Source: Agrococcus baldri (lineage in GTDB: Bacteria > Actinomycetota > Actinomycetes > Actinomycetales > Microbacteriaceae). From it: 64,000 nucleotides of DNA. Of the stretch, positions 1 through 8,331 are shown one piece after another. The stretch is taken from the NCBI GenBank assembly GCA_007988785.1, contig BJUU01000002.1:235267-299266 (forward strand), given 5' to 3'. Positions within the stretch are counted from its first letter, which is position 1, and every line of letters starts with the position of its first letter. The position numbers were made by a program, and so were the translations under genes. Below the pieces are notes generated by a model. The model was not told the origin of the DNA. It saw nothing but the letters and a program-made list of their open reading frames with translations, and searched no databases.

Positions 1-34
1 CGCACGCGGTCTTCGCCGCCTGAGCTCGCGAGCC

Positions 35-1288
35 TCAGCGGTCGCCGCCAATCAGGGGCCATGGCCGGTCGGGCACGCCGTCCTCGTTCATGTCGCGCGA
101 CCGCGCGCGTCTCGCGTCCCGCCGCAGCTCGATCGCGGCGAGCACGGCGGCGACGCCCGAGCCGAGGATGATGGCGAGCTTGGCCGCATCCGTGTGCACC
201 GCATCGGTGAAGGAGAGCTCGGCGATCAGCAGCGAGACGGTGAAGCCGATGGCGGTGAGCAGCGCGATCGGCCGCAGGTCGCGCAGGCCGATGCCGTCGG
301 GCAGCCGCAGCGGCGTCAGCCGGGTGACGAGGGCGGTGACACCGAGCACGCCGACGACCTTGCCGACGATCAGCCCCAGCATCACCGCAAGCGCGACGGG
401 CTGGCCGATGAGCCCGCCGACGCCCGCGCCGCCGACGCTCACCCCGGCCGAGAAGAATGCGAACACCGGCAGCGCGAGCGCGGTGGACACGGGCCGCACG
501 AGGTGCTCGTAGCGCTGCGTGCGCGGCTGCGCCTCGCCGTGCAGGGCGCTCGCGGGCACCACGGCGCCGAGCAGGACGGCCGCGACGGTGGCGTGCACGC
601 CCGCCTCGTGCATGAGCGCCCACGCGACGACGGCGAGCGGCAGCAGCAGCCACCAGCGGGCCCAGCGCGTGCGCACGAGCAGCGCGAACCCGGCGACCGC
701 CGCGAGCGAGCCCAGCAGGGCGAGCAGGGTGATCTCGGCGGTGTAGAACACCGCGATGACAACGATCGCCAGCAGATCGTCGACCACCGCGAGCGTCAGC
801 AGGAAGGTGCGCAGCGGCACCGGGAGGCCGCGGCCGAACACGGCCAGGATCGCGAGCGCGAAGGCGATGTCGGTCGCCGTCGGGATGGCCCAGCCGCGCA
901 GCGCCGCGTCGTCGCCGGAGATCGCGATGACGATCACGAAGATGACGGCGGGCGTCACCATGCCGCCGATGGCCGCCAGCACGGGCACGGCCGCCTCGCG
1001 GGGCTGCCGGAGCCCGCCCGCCACGATCTCGTGCTTGAGCTCCACCCCCACCACGAAGAAGAAGATCGCGAGCAGGCCGTCGGCGGCCCAGGTCGAGAGC
1101 GACAGGTCGAGGTGCAGCGCCGCCGGCCCGACGACCGTGTCGGAGAGCGCCGCGTAGCCCTCCCGCCACGGCGAGTTCGCCCAGAGCAGGGCGAGCGCCG
1201 CCGCGATGAGCAGCAGCACGCCGCTCGTGGTCTCGAGCCGGAGCGCGGCGCCGAACCGGGCGCGGCGGGTCAGGGGAGGAGTGTGCAC
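35..1288 (-). CDS. nhaA: Na+/H+ antiporter NhaA
   Basis: Inner-membrane antiporter that exports Na+ in exchange for H+. The protein is hydrophobic throughout, with about 11-12 membrane segments, and carries the NhaA hallmarks RLETTSGVLLL near the N-terminus, FFFVVGVELK, and the paired aspartates in TDIAFALA and VVDDLLAIVVIA that bind the transported ions. I place the start at the GTG at 1288, giving 417 residues, because GAGAGG lies five bases upstream. A longer frame opens at a GTG at 1351, but that extension lacks a ribosome site and would make a perfect 16-base palindrome coding. The C-terminus is arginine-rich. It stands alone and is transcribed away from the peptidase gene. Family assignment is very secure; the start is less so. 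Confidence 0.93.
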   Translation of the reverse strand: MHTPPLTRRARFGAALRLETTSGVLLLIAAALALLWANSPWREGYAALSDTVVGPAALHLDLSLSTWAADGLLAIFFFVVGVELKHEIVAGGLRQPREAAVPVLAAIGGMVTPAVIFVIVIAISGDDAALRGWAIPTATDIAFALAILAVFGRGLPVPLRTFLLTLAVVDDLLAIVVIAVFYTAEITLLALLGSLAAVAGFALLVRTRWARWWLLLPLAVVAWALMHEAGVHATVAAVLLGAVVPASALHGEAQPRTQRYEHLVRPVSTALALPVFAFFSAGVSVGGAGVGGLIGQPVALAVMLGLIVGKVVGVLGVTALVTRLTPLRLPDGIGLRDLRPIALLTAIGFTVSLLIAELSFTDAVHTDAAKLAIILGSGVAAVLAAIELRRDARRARSRDMNEDGVPDRPWPLIGGDR

Positions 1289-1311
1289 AGGGGCCTCTCG
1301 GATCGCCACCA

Positions 1312-1327
1312 CTGCGAGATCTCGCAG
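1312..1327. promoter_or_regulatory. 16-bp perfect palindrome upstream of nhaA
   Basis: CTGCGAGATCTCGCAG is a perfect loopless palindrome 24-39 bases upstream of the preferred nhaA start. Its symmetry suggests a dimeric repressor or activator site rather than an RNA hairpin. The cognate protein is unknown. Confidence 0.45.
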
Positions 1328-1399
1328 CGAGCCGACCAGGCTTCCCGGCACACCACGACCAGTCTACCGGCCGCCGCGAGCGGAGGTCGGGCCGACCGA

Positions 1400-1405
1400 T
1401 AGCGT
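1400..1405 (+). promoter_or_regulatory. -10 box of a leaderless promoter
   Basis: TAGCGT followed by six bases and then the ATG at 1412. The spacing puts transcription start on or next to the start codon, and no Shine-Dalgarno sequence precedes it. Confidence 0.5.
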
Positions 1406-1411
1406 CGAGGC

Positions 1412-3436
1412 ATGCCCGACGACGCGCGCTTCCACGACTTCACCGACATCGAGGGGCTGCTGCGGGTGCCGCGGCTCGCGAGCGTCGCGGCCTCGCCCGG
1501 GGGACGTGCGGTCGCGGCGATCCAGCAGGCCGACGAGCACGGCGCGCGCATGGTGTCGTCGCTGTGGGAGCTCGACCCGACCGGCGAGCGCGAGGCGCAG
1601 CGGCTCACCTGGTCGGCGAAGGGCGAGAGCGCGCCGCGCTTCGCGCCCGACGGCGCGCTGCTGTTCTCCTCTGCCCGGCCCGATCCGACCGGCGACGCGG
1701 ACGACGACGCGGCGGCGATCTGGCGGCTGCCCGAGCGCGGGGAGGCGCACGTGGTCGCCTCGGCGCCCGGCGGCCTGACGCTCGCGGGCGTCGCCGCCGA
1801 CGGCACGCTGCTCGCGACCACCGAGGTGCTCGCCGGCGGCACGCTCGAGGGCGACGCCGAGGCGCGCGCCGCGCGCAAGCACGCGAAGCGCACCGCCATC
1901 TGGCACACCGGCATGCCCATCCGGCACTGGGATCACGAGGTCTCCGACGTCAGCCCCCGGCTCGTGCTGGTGAGCCCCGAGGGCGAGCTGCGCGAGCTCA
2001 CACCGGGTGCCGACACGGTCAGCCTGCTGAACGCATCCGCCGACCTCTCGCCCGACGGCCGCCGCGTCGCGACGACCTGGATGACGCGGCAGGCCGGCGG
2101 CGAGACCCGCACCGCGATCGCGCTCATCGACGTGCAGCCGCGGCGCCGGCGGACGCTGCTGCGCGCGACGGCCGCGCACCAGTGGTCGGGGCCCCGCTTC
2201 TCGCCCGACGGGGACCGCATCGCCGTGACGCGGCTCACCGCATCCAGCCCGTCCGACACGAGCTACGACTTCCTCGAGATCCACCCGATCGGCGGCGGCG
2301 AGCCGGTGGCGGTCGACGTGGGCGACGTGACGATCGGCGAGTACCGCTGGCTGGACGCCGATCGGCTGCTGGTCGCCGGCGACCTGCACTCGCGCGGGGC
2401 GGTGCTGCTGGTGGATGCGCGCACGGGCAGGGCGCGCACGCTCGTCGACGACGCGGTCTACGCGTCGCTCGCGCCGGCCGGCGACGGCAGCGCCGTGCTC
2501 GCGCTGCGCAGCGACATGGCGACGCCGGCGCGACCGGTGCGACTGCCCCTGCAGGTGCGCGGGCGGGGCGGCGCGCGGCCGGTCGCGCTGCGCGCGCCCG
2601 GCGAGATCGGCGCGCTGCCGGGCAGGCTCGAGTGGATCGAGACCGACGTGGACGGCGTCGTGGTGGGCGGATGGCTGTGCACGCCGAAGGCTGCCAGCAC
2701 CGCGGAGCCCGCGCCGGTGATGCTGTGGATCCACGGCGGGCCGCACGGCTCCTACAACGCCTGGAGCTGGCGCTGGAACCCGTGGCTCGCCGTCGCCCGC
2801 GGCTACGCCGTGCTGCTGCCCGACCCGGCGATGTCGACCGGCTACGGGCACGCCGGCCTCAACCGCGGCTGGCCGCGGCTCGCGGATGTCGTCTGGCGCG
2901 AGTGCGAGGCCCTGCTCGACCGGGTGCTGCGGCGGGCCACGCTCGACGGCGAGCGCACGGCGCTGCTGGGCGCCTCGTTCGGCGGCTACATGACCAACTG
3001 GATCGCCGGGCACTCCGACCGCTTCGACGCGATCGTGACGCACGCCGGGCTCTGGGCGCTCGACCAGCAGCACGCGACGACCGATGCCGCGGCGCTGAAG
3101 GTGCGCGTGCACGGCCACCCCGACCTGCTGCCCGACTGGTACCGGGCCTACTCGCCGCACCACCACGCATCCGCCATCACCACGCCGATGCTCATCACGC
3201 ACGGCAACCGCGACTACCGCGTGCCCGTGAGCGAGGCGCTGCGCATGTGGTGGGATCTCGTCTCGGCCTGGCCTGGCGCGCCCGGCACCATGCCGCACCG
3301 CTTCCTGCAGCTGACCGACGAGAACCACTGGGTGCTGCGCCCCTCGAACGCGGTCACCTGGAACGAGACGGCGCTCGCCTTCTGCGACCAGCACGTGCGC
3401 GGCGGCGCGCCGGTGCCGGACGCGCTGCCCTGGTGA
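1412..3436 (+). CDS. S9 family prolyl-oligopeptidase-type serine peptidase
   Basis: 674-residue serine peptidase of the prolyl oligopeptidase/acylaminoacyl-peptidase group. The N-terminal 400 or so residues look like a beta-propeller (repeated SPDG and APDG turns) that would gate access. The C-terminal alpha/beta-hydrolase domain has the oxyanion segment WIHGGPHGSY, nucleophile Ser522 in GASFGGYMTNW, Asp601 in HGNRDYRVP and His639 in DENHWVL, so the triad is complete. There is no signal peptide, so it probably acts on peptides in the cytoplasm. Transcription appears leaderless. A degenerate copy of its last catalytic segment lies about 1.6 kb downstream at 4859-4911. Confidence 0.9.
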   Translation: MPDDARFHDFTDIEGLLRVPRLASVAASPGGRAVAAIQQADEHGARMVSSLWELDPTGEREAQRLTWSAKGESAPRFAPDGALLFSSARPDPTGDADDDAAAIWRLPERGEAHVVASAPGGLTLAGVAADGTLLATTEVLAGGTLEGDAEARAARKHAKRTAIWHTGMPIRHWDHEVSDVSPRLVLVSPEGELRELTPGADTVSLLNASADLSPDGRRVATTWMTRQAGGETRTAIALIDVQPRRRRTLLRATAAHQWSGPRFSPDGDRIAVTRLTASSPSDTSYDFLEIHPIGGGEPVAVDVGDVTIGEYRWLDADRLLVAGDLHSRGAVLLVDARTGRARTLVDDAVYASLAPAGDGSAVLALRSDMATPARPVRLPLQVRGRGGARPVALRAPGEIGALPGRLEWIETDVDGVVVGGWLCTPKAASTAEPAPVMLWIHGGPHGSYNAWSWRWNPWLAVARGYAVLLPDPAMSTGYGHAGLNRGWPRLADVVWRECEALLDRVLRRATLDGERTALLGASFGGYMTNWIAGHSDRFDAIVTHAGLWALDQQHATTDAAALKVRVHGHPDLLPDWYRAYSPHHHASAITTPMLITHGNRDYRVPVSEALRMWWDLVSAWPGAPGTMPHRFLQLTDENHWVLRPSNAVTWNETALAFCDQHVRGGAPVPDALPW

Positions 3437-3439
3437 GCC

Positions 3440-4234
3440 TCAGGCCGTGACGAACGGCTGCGCCACCTCGCAGCGGAAGGGCGCACCGTGCAGGTACAGC
3501 TCGCGCGGCGGACCGGCCGGCGTGCGGCCGTCGCGCGCGGCCGCCGCCCGCACCGCCTCGAACGAGCGCAGGATCGTGGGGAACTGCACGTCGCCGTAGG
3601 GCACCGCCACCCAGGCCTCCTCGCCTGCCTCCTCCGTCGCGTCGGCCACGCCCGCGTCGAGCAGCGGCACGCGCACCTCGACGGGGCCGTCCGACTCCCA
3701 GCTGACCTCGCCGTGGTACGCGACGACGAGCGGAGCGCCACCGTCGACGGCGCTGCCGGCGCGCTGCGTCAGCGAGGCGGCGAGCCGCTCGATGTGCGAG
3801 GGCAGATCGGCGGCGGTGGTGCGGATGCGCTGCACCACGAAGGCCCGAGGAGGCGTCGCGCGGACGCGCACCGCTGCATCGCTCACGGCATCGGCGGCCG
3901 CCCGGCCTCGGGCGAGGTCGTCGAGCATGGCGACGGAGCGCTCGTGCGCTCGGTCGAGCTCTGCCCGGTAGGCCTGCACGAGCCGCTGCCGCTCCGGCGG
4001 GTCGGCGTCGAGCATCGCCGCGATGCGCTCGAGCGGCACGCCCGCGCGCCGCAGCAGTGCGATCTCGCGGGCGCGAGCCGCCTGCGAGCGCACGTAGTAG
4101 CGGTAGCCGGTGTAGCCGTCGACGACGTCGGGCAGCAGCAGACCCCGACGCTCGTACAGGCGCAGCGCCTTCGGCGACAGCCACGTGATGCGGCTGAACT
4201 CGCCGATCGGCATGCGCACGTCGCGTTCGGTCAT
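3440..4234 (-). CDS. MerR-family transcriptional regulator with GyrI-like effector domain
   Basis: 264-residue regulator. Residues about 8-75 form a MerR winged helix-turn-helix (IGEFSRITWLSPKALRLYER, then the YYVR and LLRRAGVPLERIAAML segments), followed by a linker helix and a C-terminal half resembling the GyrI/BmrR multidrug-binding fold. I chose the ATG at 4234 because it overlaps the stop of the upstream GyrI-like gene (ATGA), which implies translational coupling. A longer upstream frame is a shadow of that gene. A MerR-type promoter with a 19-base spacer precedes the two-gene operon, so it most likely regulates itself, sensing an amphipathic small molecule. The ligand cannot be told from sequence. 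Confidence 0.88.
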   Translation of the reverse strand: MTERDVRMPIGEFSRITWLSPKALRLYERRGLLLPDVVDGYTGYRYYVRSQAARAREIALLRRAGVPLERIAAMLDADPPERQRLVQAYRAELDRAHERSVAMLDDLARGRAAADAVSDAAVRVRATPPRAFVVQRIRTTAADLPSHIERLAASLTQRAGSAVDGGAPLVVAYHGEVSWESDGPVEVRVPLLDAGVADATEEAGEEAWVAVPYGDVQFPTILRSFEAVRAAAARDGRTPAGPPRELYLHGAPFRCEVAQPFVTA

Positions 4235-4722
4235 CGCAGCAAGTATGCGACCTCGACCTCCCAGCGACTCCGATCGGGCTCGGCCTGCGGGTCGGTGAGG
4301 AACTGCTCGGTGCGCGCCGCCCAGTGGATGCCGTCGCCGCGCTCGTCGATCGCGAGCTCGAGGCCCTGCACCGCTGCCCAGTCCCACAGCTGCCGGTGGA
4401 TGTCGGCGAGCGCGTCGGGGCCGCCTTCGGGCCGCGCGACCAGGTAGCGGCCCGCGGGCAGCGTGCCGGTGGCGAAGCCGGCGCCCAGATCGCGCTCGTG
4501 GGCGACGGGGACCGACACGGTGATGTCCATCGGATCCTCGGCCCGCTGCAGCCGGTGGTACTGGTAGATCGGGCCGCCGAGCGGTGCGGTGCCGTCAGCC
4601 GCGAGCGCCGCGTAGATGCGCGGCACGTGCGCGTTCGCCTCCGCCCACCGGGCCAGCTCTGCCCGCATCGTCACGCCCACCCACGGGCGCCCGGCCCAGG
4701 TCTCGACCGCGAACTCCACCAT
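4231..4722 (-). CDS. GyrI-like small-molecule-binding domain protein
   Basis: 163-residue stand-alone GyrI-like (AraC effector-binding type) protein. It starts with FAVETWAGRPWVGVTMR and has the typical PIYQYHRL, DITVSVPVA and GRYLVARPEGG strands and a final acidic helix-strand segment EVEVAYLLR. A strong ribosome site (GAGAGGAGAGAG) precedes the ATG. It is the first gene of an operon with the MerR regulator and overlaps it by four bases. Such proteins bind drugs or other small ligands, and some hydrolyse cyclopropanoid toxins. A likely role is to bind the same compound that the regulator senses. No catalytic function is assigned. Confidence 0.75.
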   Translation of the reverse strand: MVEFAVETWAGRPWVGVTMRAELARWAEANAHVPRIYAALAADGTAPLGGPIYQYHRLQRAEDPMDITVSVPVAHERDLGAGFATGTLPAGRYLVARPEGGPDALADIHRQLWDWAAVQGLELAIDERGDGIHWAARTEQFLTDPQAEPDRSRWEVEVAYLLR

Positions 4723-4766
4723 CGCTCTCTCCTCTCGCCTGCAGGCACGTCGTGCCCGTCGAGAGC

Positions 4767-4797
4767 AGTCGACCGCGTGCCCCTGGGGCAAGGTCAA
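4767..4797 (-). promoter_or_regulatory. MerR-type promoter of the GyrI-like/MerR operon
   Basis: Read on the minus strand: -35 TTGACC (4797-4792), then 19 bases centred on the dyad TGCCCCAGGGGCA, then -10 TCGACT (4772-4767). A 19-base spacer filled by a dyad is the standard architecture of promoters that MerR proteins untwist. The start codon at 4722 follows about 40 bases after the predicted transcription start. Confidence 0.65.
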
Positions 4798-4858
4798 GCG
4801 GTGCGGTGCGCGGCGGCGGATGCGCACAGTCCGGGATCCTGGATGCGCGGTTCCTGGG

Positions 4859-4911
4859 CGGCGCGCCCGGCACCATGGCGCACCGGTTCCGACAGCTGAC
4901 CGACGAGCACG
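4859..4911 (+). pseudogene. Relic of an S9 peptidase 3' end
   Basis: These bases closely match the region around 3275-3325 of the intact S9 peptidase gene, with about five mismatches in 51 bases. They read GAPGTMAHRFRQLTDE against GAPGTMPHRFLQLTDE in the intact gene. The catalytic histidine that follows in the intact copy is replaced (DEHGD instead of DENHW), and no open frame extends either way. It is a decayed remnant of a duplicated peptidase gene lying between the GyrI-like operon and the catabolic block. Confidence 0.7.
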
Positions 4912-4919
4912 GCGATGGC

Positions 4920-6335
4920 TCAGCGGGCGATCGAGATGGTCTGCTCCTCGACGAACGCGAGGTAGCCGCTCATGCCGCCCTCGCGGCCGATGCCGCTGCC
5001 GCCGAAGCCGCCGAACGGCACCTCCGGCGTGTTGGGGGCGCCGTTGTTGATGCCCACGATCCCGATCCGCAGCCGCTCCGCGAGCGCCTCGGCCGCGATG
5101 ACGTCGACGCCGCAGACGTAGCCGGCGAGCCCCACGCCCCAGCCGTTGACCTCCTCGACGAGCGCATCCTCGTCGACGAACGACCTCAGCGCGATCACCG
5201 GCCCGAAGACCTCCCGATCCCACAGCTCGCTCTCGCCGTCGCAGTCCACGAGCGCGGCGGCGACGTACGTGCCGGTGCTCGGGCCGTCCATGCCTCGCAC
5301 GACGGCAGCGCCCGCCTCCGCCGCCTGTCCGATGAGCTGCTCGAGGCGAATGGCCGCGGACGCGTCGATCATCGGACCCAGCTGCGCGTCGGCGTCCTCC
5401 GGTGCCCCCGGGCGTACGGTGCGGATGCGCTCGGAGAGGGCCGCCCACACCGCGTCGCGCTGGGAGGTGTGCACGAAGACGTTGTTCGCGGCGATGCACG
5501 ATTCGCCGTTGTTGCGCAGCTTGGCGACGAGCAGGTGCTCGACCGCATCCGACACGTCGGCGTCGGCACGGATGATGAAGGGGGCACGACCGCCGAGCTC
5601 GAGCACGGCGCGCGTGCTGCTGGCCGCAGCTCGGGCGCCGACCTGCTGGCCGACCGCTGTCGAGCCGGTGAAGGTGACAGCCGCGACCTGCGGGTGATCG
5701 ATGAGCGCGGTCGCGACCTCCGGCCCGCCCATGACGGCACCGATGACCCCGGCGGGCAGGTGCCGCTCGCACAGCGCGACGAGCCGGTCGGCTGAGACCG
5801 GCGTGCGCTCGCTCGCCTTCAGCACCGTCGGGCAACCGGCAGCTATCGACGCCGCGATCTTGCGCGCGGGGATCGAGAGGGGGAAGTTCCATGTGCCGAG
5901 CGCGGCGACGACCCCGACCGGGTGGTGCCGCACGCGGAAGCGGCGCATCGGGGTGACGTAGCCGCTCTCTTGCTCAGCGATCACCGCAGCGTCTGCGAAC
6001 CAGTCGAAGTAGCGGGCGGAGAAGCCGACCTCGGCCTCGGCCTCCGGTACCCGCTTGCCCGACTCGGCGGCGATGATGGATCCGAGCTCCGCCGTCATGG
6101 TGCGGAGCTCCGCCGCGATGGCGCGCAGTGCTGCCGCGCGATCGCGCGCGGGCGTGGCGCCCCAGTCGGCGCGAGCAGCCGATGCCGCAGCGACGGCGCG
6201 GTCGACGACTCCGGCGTCCACCCACCCGGCCTGGGCGAACGCGGTGCCGTCGGCGGCTCGGACGACGGCGTGCGCAGTGCCGGGCTCGGTCGCGCCCGCG
6301 ATGCGGGCGCCAGGAACGGTCATCGTGGCGGTCAT
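4920..6335 (-). CDS. NAD(P)+-dependent aldehyde dehydrogenase (succinate/ketoglutarate semialdehyde type)
   Basis: 471-residue aldehyde dehydrogenase. The Rossmann nucleotide site includes GTWNFPLSIPARK and TFTGSTAVGQQV; general base Glu246 lies in LELGGRAPF and nucleophile Cys280 in NGESCIAANN. The C-terminal EVPFGGFGGSGIGREGG loop is typical of the succinate-semialdehyde / alpha-ketoglutarate-semialdehyde dehydrogenase branch. The start at 6335 overlaps the stop of the upstream dehydratase gene by four bases. As last gene of the GntR operon, behind an acid-sugar dehydratase and a beta-hydroxyacid dehydrogenase, it probably oxidises an aldehyde formed during sugar-acid breakdown. The exact substrate is not determined. 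Confidence 0.88.
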   Translation of the reverse strand: MTATMTVPGARIAGATEPGTAHAVVRAADGTAFAQAGWVDAGVVDRAVAAASAARADWGATPARDRAAALRAIAAELRTMTAELGSIIAAESGKRVPEAEAEVGFSARYFDWFADAAVIAEQESGYVTPMRRFRVRHHPVGVVAALGTWNFPLSIPARKIAASIAAGCPTVLKASERTPVSADRLVALCERHLPAGVIGAVMGGPEVATALIDHPQVAAVTFTGSTAVGQQVGARAAASSTRAVLELGGRAPFIIRADADVSDAVEHLLVAKLRNNGESCIAANNVFVHTSQRDAVWAALSERIRTVRPGAPEDADAQLGPMIDASAAIRLEQLIGQAAEAGAAVVRGMDGPSTGTYVAAALVDCDGESELWDREVFGPVIALRSFVDEDALVEEVNGWGVGLAGYVCGVDVIAAEALAERLRIGIVGINNGAPNTPEVPFGGFGGSGIGREGGMSGYLAFVEEQTISIAR

Positions 6336-7468
6336 GCTGCGCTCCTCGAGGTCTCTGCGATCTGGTGGTAGGCGACGCGCTCGGCGTCGAGGTCGGCGAC
6401 CAGGCCCGCCACGCGCGACGCGAGCATGCTCCCTTCGTCGTCGAGCGCGAAGCCTTCGGTGACGAGGCCGTCGCGCAGCGCATTGTCGCGCACGTCGAGC
6501 TCGATCCAGCCGGCGTGCTCGAAGGCGGTCGCGATCGCGAGGGATGCGCGCAGGCCGATCGCACCGGCGTACCAGTGCGGGCTCACCCGACAGGCTCCGT
6601 CGAGGACACCGGCGAGCACCGCGGCGGTCGTGATGCCTCCCGACTTCGCCGGGTCGGGCTGGATGTGCGCGACGCCGGGCACAGCGGCGAGCGCCGTCAG
6701 GTCGTCGATGCCGTAGGTGTTCTCCCCTGCGGCGAGCGCGATGCCGGTGGCCTCGTGCAGTCGGGCGAGCGCGGCTCGATCCTGCGACTCGAAGGGCTCC
6801 TCGAGCCATTCGACGCCTTCGTCGACGAGGATGCGCGCTTGGCGCTCGGCCTCCGGGTGGCTCCAGGCGCAGTTGGCGTCGGCGAAGATGCGCAGGGCCG
6901 GCGCCGAGCGGCGGATCGCCGCGATCGTGGCTCGGTCGACCTCGTCGCCGAAGCCGACCTTGGCCTTCACGGCGGTGATGCCACGACTCGCCGCGAGCTC
7001 GCTGAGCTCCTCAACGCGCGTGGGGCCGATGCCACTGGCATAGACGGGCGCGGCCGCGCGCGCGTCGCCCAGCAGCGCGCCGACCGGCATGCCGGCGATC
7101 CGCCCGCGGAGATCCCACAGCGCGAGGTCGATCGCGCTCATCGCCTGCCAGATCGGCCCGCGTGCGCCCCACTGGCGCCCGACGCCCGCGAGCGTCGCGG
7201 TCATGCGCTCGAGCACGGCAGCCGGATCCGTCACGTCGGTGCCCAGCACGAGCGGTGCGACGCCGTCGAGGATCGTCGCGGTGCGCTCGGCCGGCGCCCA
7301 CTCGGGGTAGTTGATCCAGCTCTCGCCGACGCCGATCTTGCCGTCGGCGTGCACCTCGACCAGGCACATTCGCCGTGACGTCAGGCGTGCGAACGACATC
7401 GGGATCGGCTCGACCAGCGGTGCCGTCAGGATGCGGACGACGATCCGGTCGGCGATCAGCCCGGTCAT
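6332..7468 (-). CDS. Mandelate racemase/muconate lactonizing enzyme family protein, probable acid-sugar dehydratase
   Basis: 378-residue enolase-superfamily enzyme with an N-terminal capping domain and a TIM barrel. Predicted catalytic groups are the KxK motif Lys168/Lys170 (AVKAKVG), metal ligands Asp197 (FADANC), Glu223 or Glu224 (WLEEPF) and Glu249 (AAGENT), and an Asp272/His298 dyad (IQPDPAKSGG, SPHWYAG). KxK plus an Asp-His dyad marks the mandelate-racemase subgroup, most of which dehydrate sugar acids to 2-keto-3-deoxy acids. Start and stop overlap both neighbours (ATGA), so it is translated within a tight GntR-led operon. Which sugar acid is used cannot be told. Confidence 0.85.
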   Translation of the reverse strand: MTGLIADRIVVRILTAPLVEPIPMSFARLTSRRMCLVEVHADGKIGVGESWINYPEWAPAERTATILDGVAPLVLGTDVTDPAAVLERMTATLAGVGRQWGARGPIWQAMSAIDLALWDLRGRIAGMPVGALLGDARAAAPVYASGIGPTRVEELSELAASRGITAVKAKVGFGDEVDRATIAAIRRSAPALRIFADANCAWSHPEAERQARILVDEGVEWLEEPFESQDRAALARLHEATGIALAAGENTYGIDDLTALAAVPGVAHIQPDPAKSGGITTAAVLAGVLDGACRVSPHWYAGAIGLRASLAIATAFEHAGWIELDVRDNALRDGLVTEGFALDDEGSMLASRVAGLVADLDAERVAYHQIAETSRSAA

Positions 7469-8331
7469 CGGCCGCCGGTCGATCGGGCGCGGTAGAGCTC
7501 CTGCACGGCTCCGGTGTCGGCGCGGCCGTGACCGAGCTCGACCGCAGCGGCGTTGATGGCTCCGACGGCCTCAGCCACCGGCGCCGCCGCGCCGAGGTCG
7601 CGTGCGAGCTGCAGCGCGAGGCGGTTGTCCTTCTCGAGCAGCTCGAGCATGAAGGCAGGCTCGTAGTCGTCGGCGAGCAGCTTGGGCGCGAGCTCTCGGA
7701 AGAGGTTGGAGACGGTGGCTGCGCCCGATTCGGCGACCGTGCGCACGAAGACCTCGGGGTCGACGCCCGCGAGTCGGCAGATGGTGAGCGCCTCGGCCGT
7801 GACGGCGTTGATGGCGCCGAACATCAGGTTGTTCAGCAGCTTCACCGTCGACCCGGCACCGACGTCGCCCACTCGCACGACCGACTTGGCCACGGCTCCC
7901 TCGAGCACCGTCCTGGCGATGTCGACCGCCGCGGTGTCGCCGCCGACGGGCAGCGTCCACGCGCCGATCCTGTCGGGGCGCCCGAGCACGGGCGCATCGA
8001 GGTAGGCGACACCGCGGTCGGCCAGCAGGGCTGCGGCCTCCCGTGCGGTGCCCGGATCGATCGTCGACAGATCGGCGACGACCGCTCCGCGTGCGTCGGC
8101 CAGCGGCCCGCGTGCGGTCTCGAGCACGTGCTCGGGTCGCGGCACGGAGACCACGACGAACTCCGCACCCTGGAGCGCCGTAGTCGCGTCGTCGTGCACG
8201 TCGATCCCGATCGTCGCGCCTCGCGCGGCCGCGGACGGATCGAAGCCGCGCACCTCGTGGCCGACGTCGGCGAGCGCCCGCGCGATGCGGCCGCCCATCG
8301 TGCCGAGTCCCATGACCGTCACTCGCGTCAT
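7465..8331 (-). CDS. 3-hydroxyisobutyrate dehydrogenase-family NAD(P)-dependent oxidoreductase
   Basis: 288-residue beta-hydroxyacid dehydrogenase. The N-terminal Rossmann motif is GLGTMGGRIARALADVGHEV, the substrate-recognition segment is YLDAPVLGRPDRI, and a lysine-centred helix GAGSTVKLLNNLM carries the likely catalytic Lys. The family includes tartronate-semialdehyde reductase and 3-hydroxyisobutyrate dehydrogenase. Placed between a GntR regulator and an acid-sugar dehydratase, a semialdehyde or hydroxyacid from sugar degradation is the likely substrate. It overlaps the regulator gene upstream and the dehydratase gene downstream by four bases each. Confidence 0.87.
   Translation of the reverse strand: MTRVTVMGLGTMGGRIARALADVGHEVRGFDPSAAARGATIGIDVHDDATTALQGAEFVVVSVPRPEHVLETARGPLADARGAVVADLSTIDPGTAREAAALLADRGVAYLDAPVLGRPDRIGAWTLPVGGDTAAVDIARTVLEGAVAKSVVRVGDVGAGSTVKLLNNLMFGAINAVTAEALTICRLAGVDPEVFVRTVAESGAATVSNLFRELAPKLLADDYEPAFMLELLEKDNRLALQLARDLGAAAPVAEAVGAINAAAVELGHGRADTGAVQELYRARSTGGR

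Noticed and set aside
1..34. A gene fragment at the left edge
   Set aside because: 34 bases are too few to support a feature.
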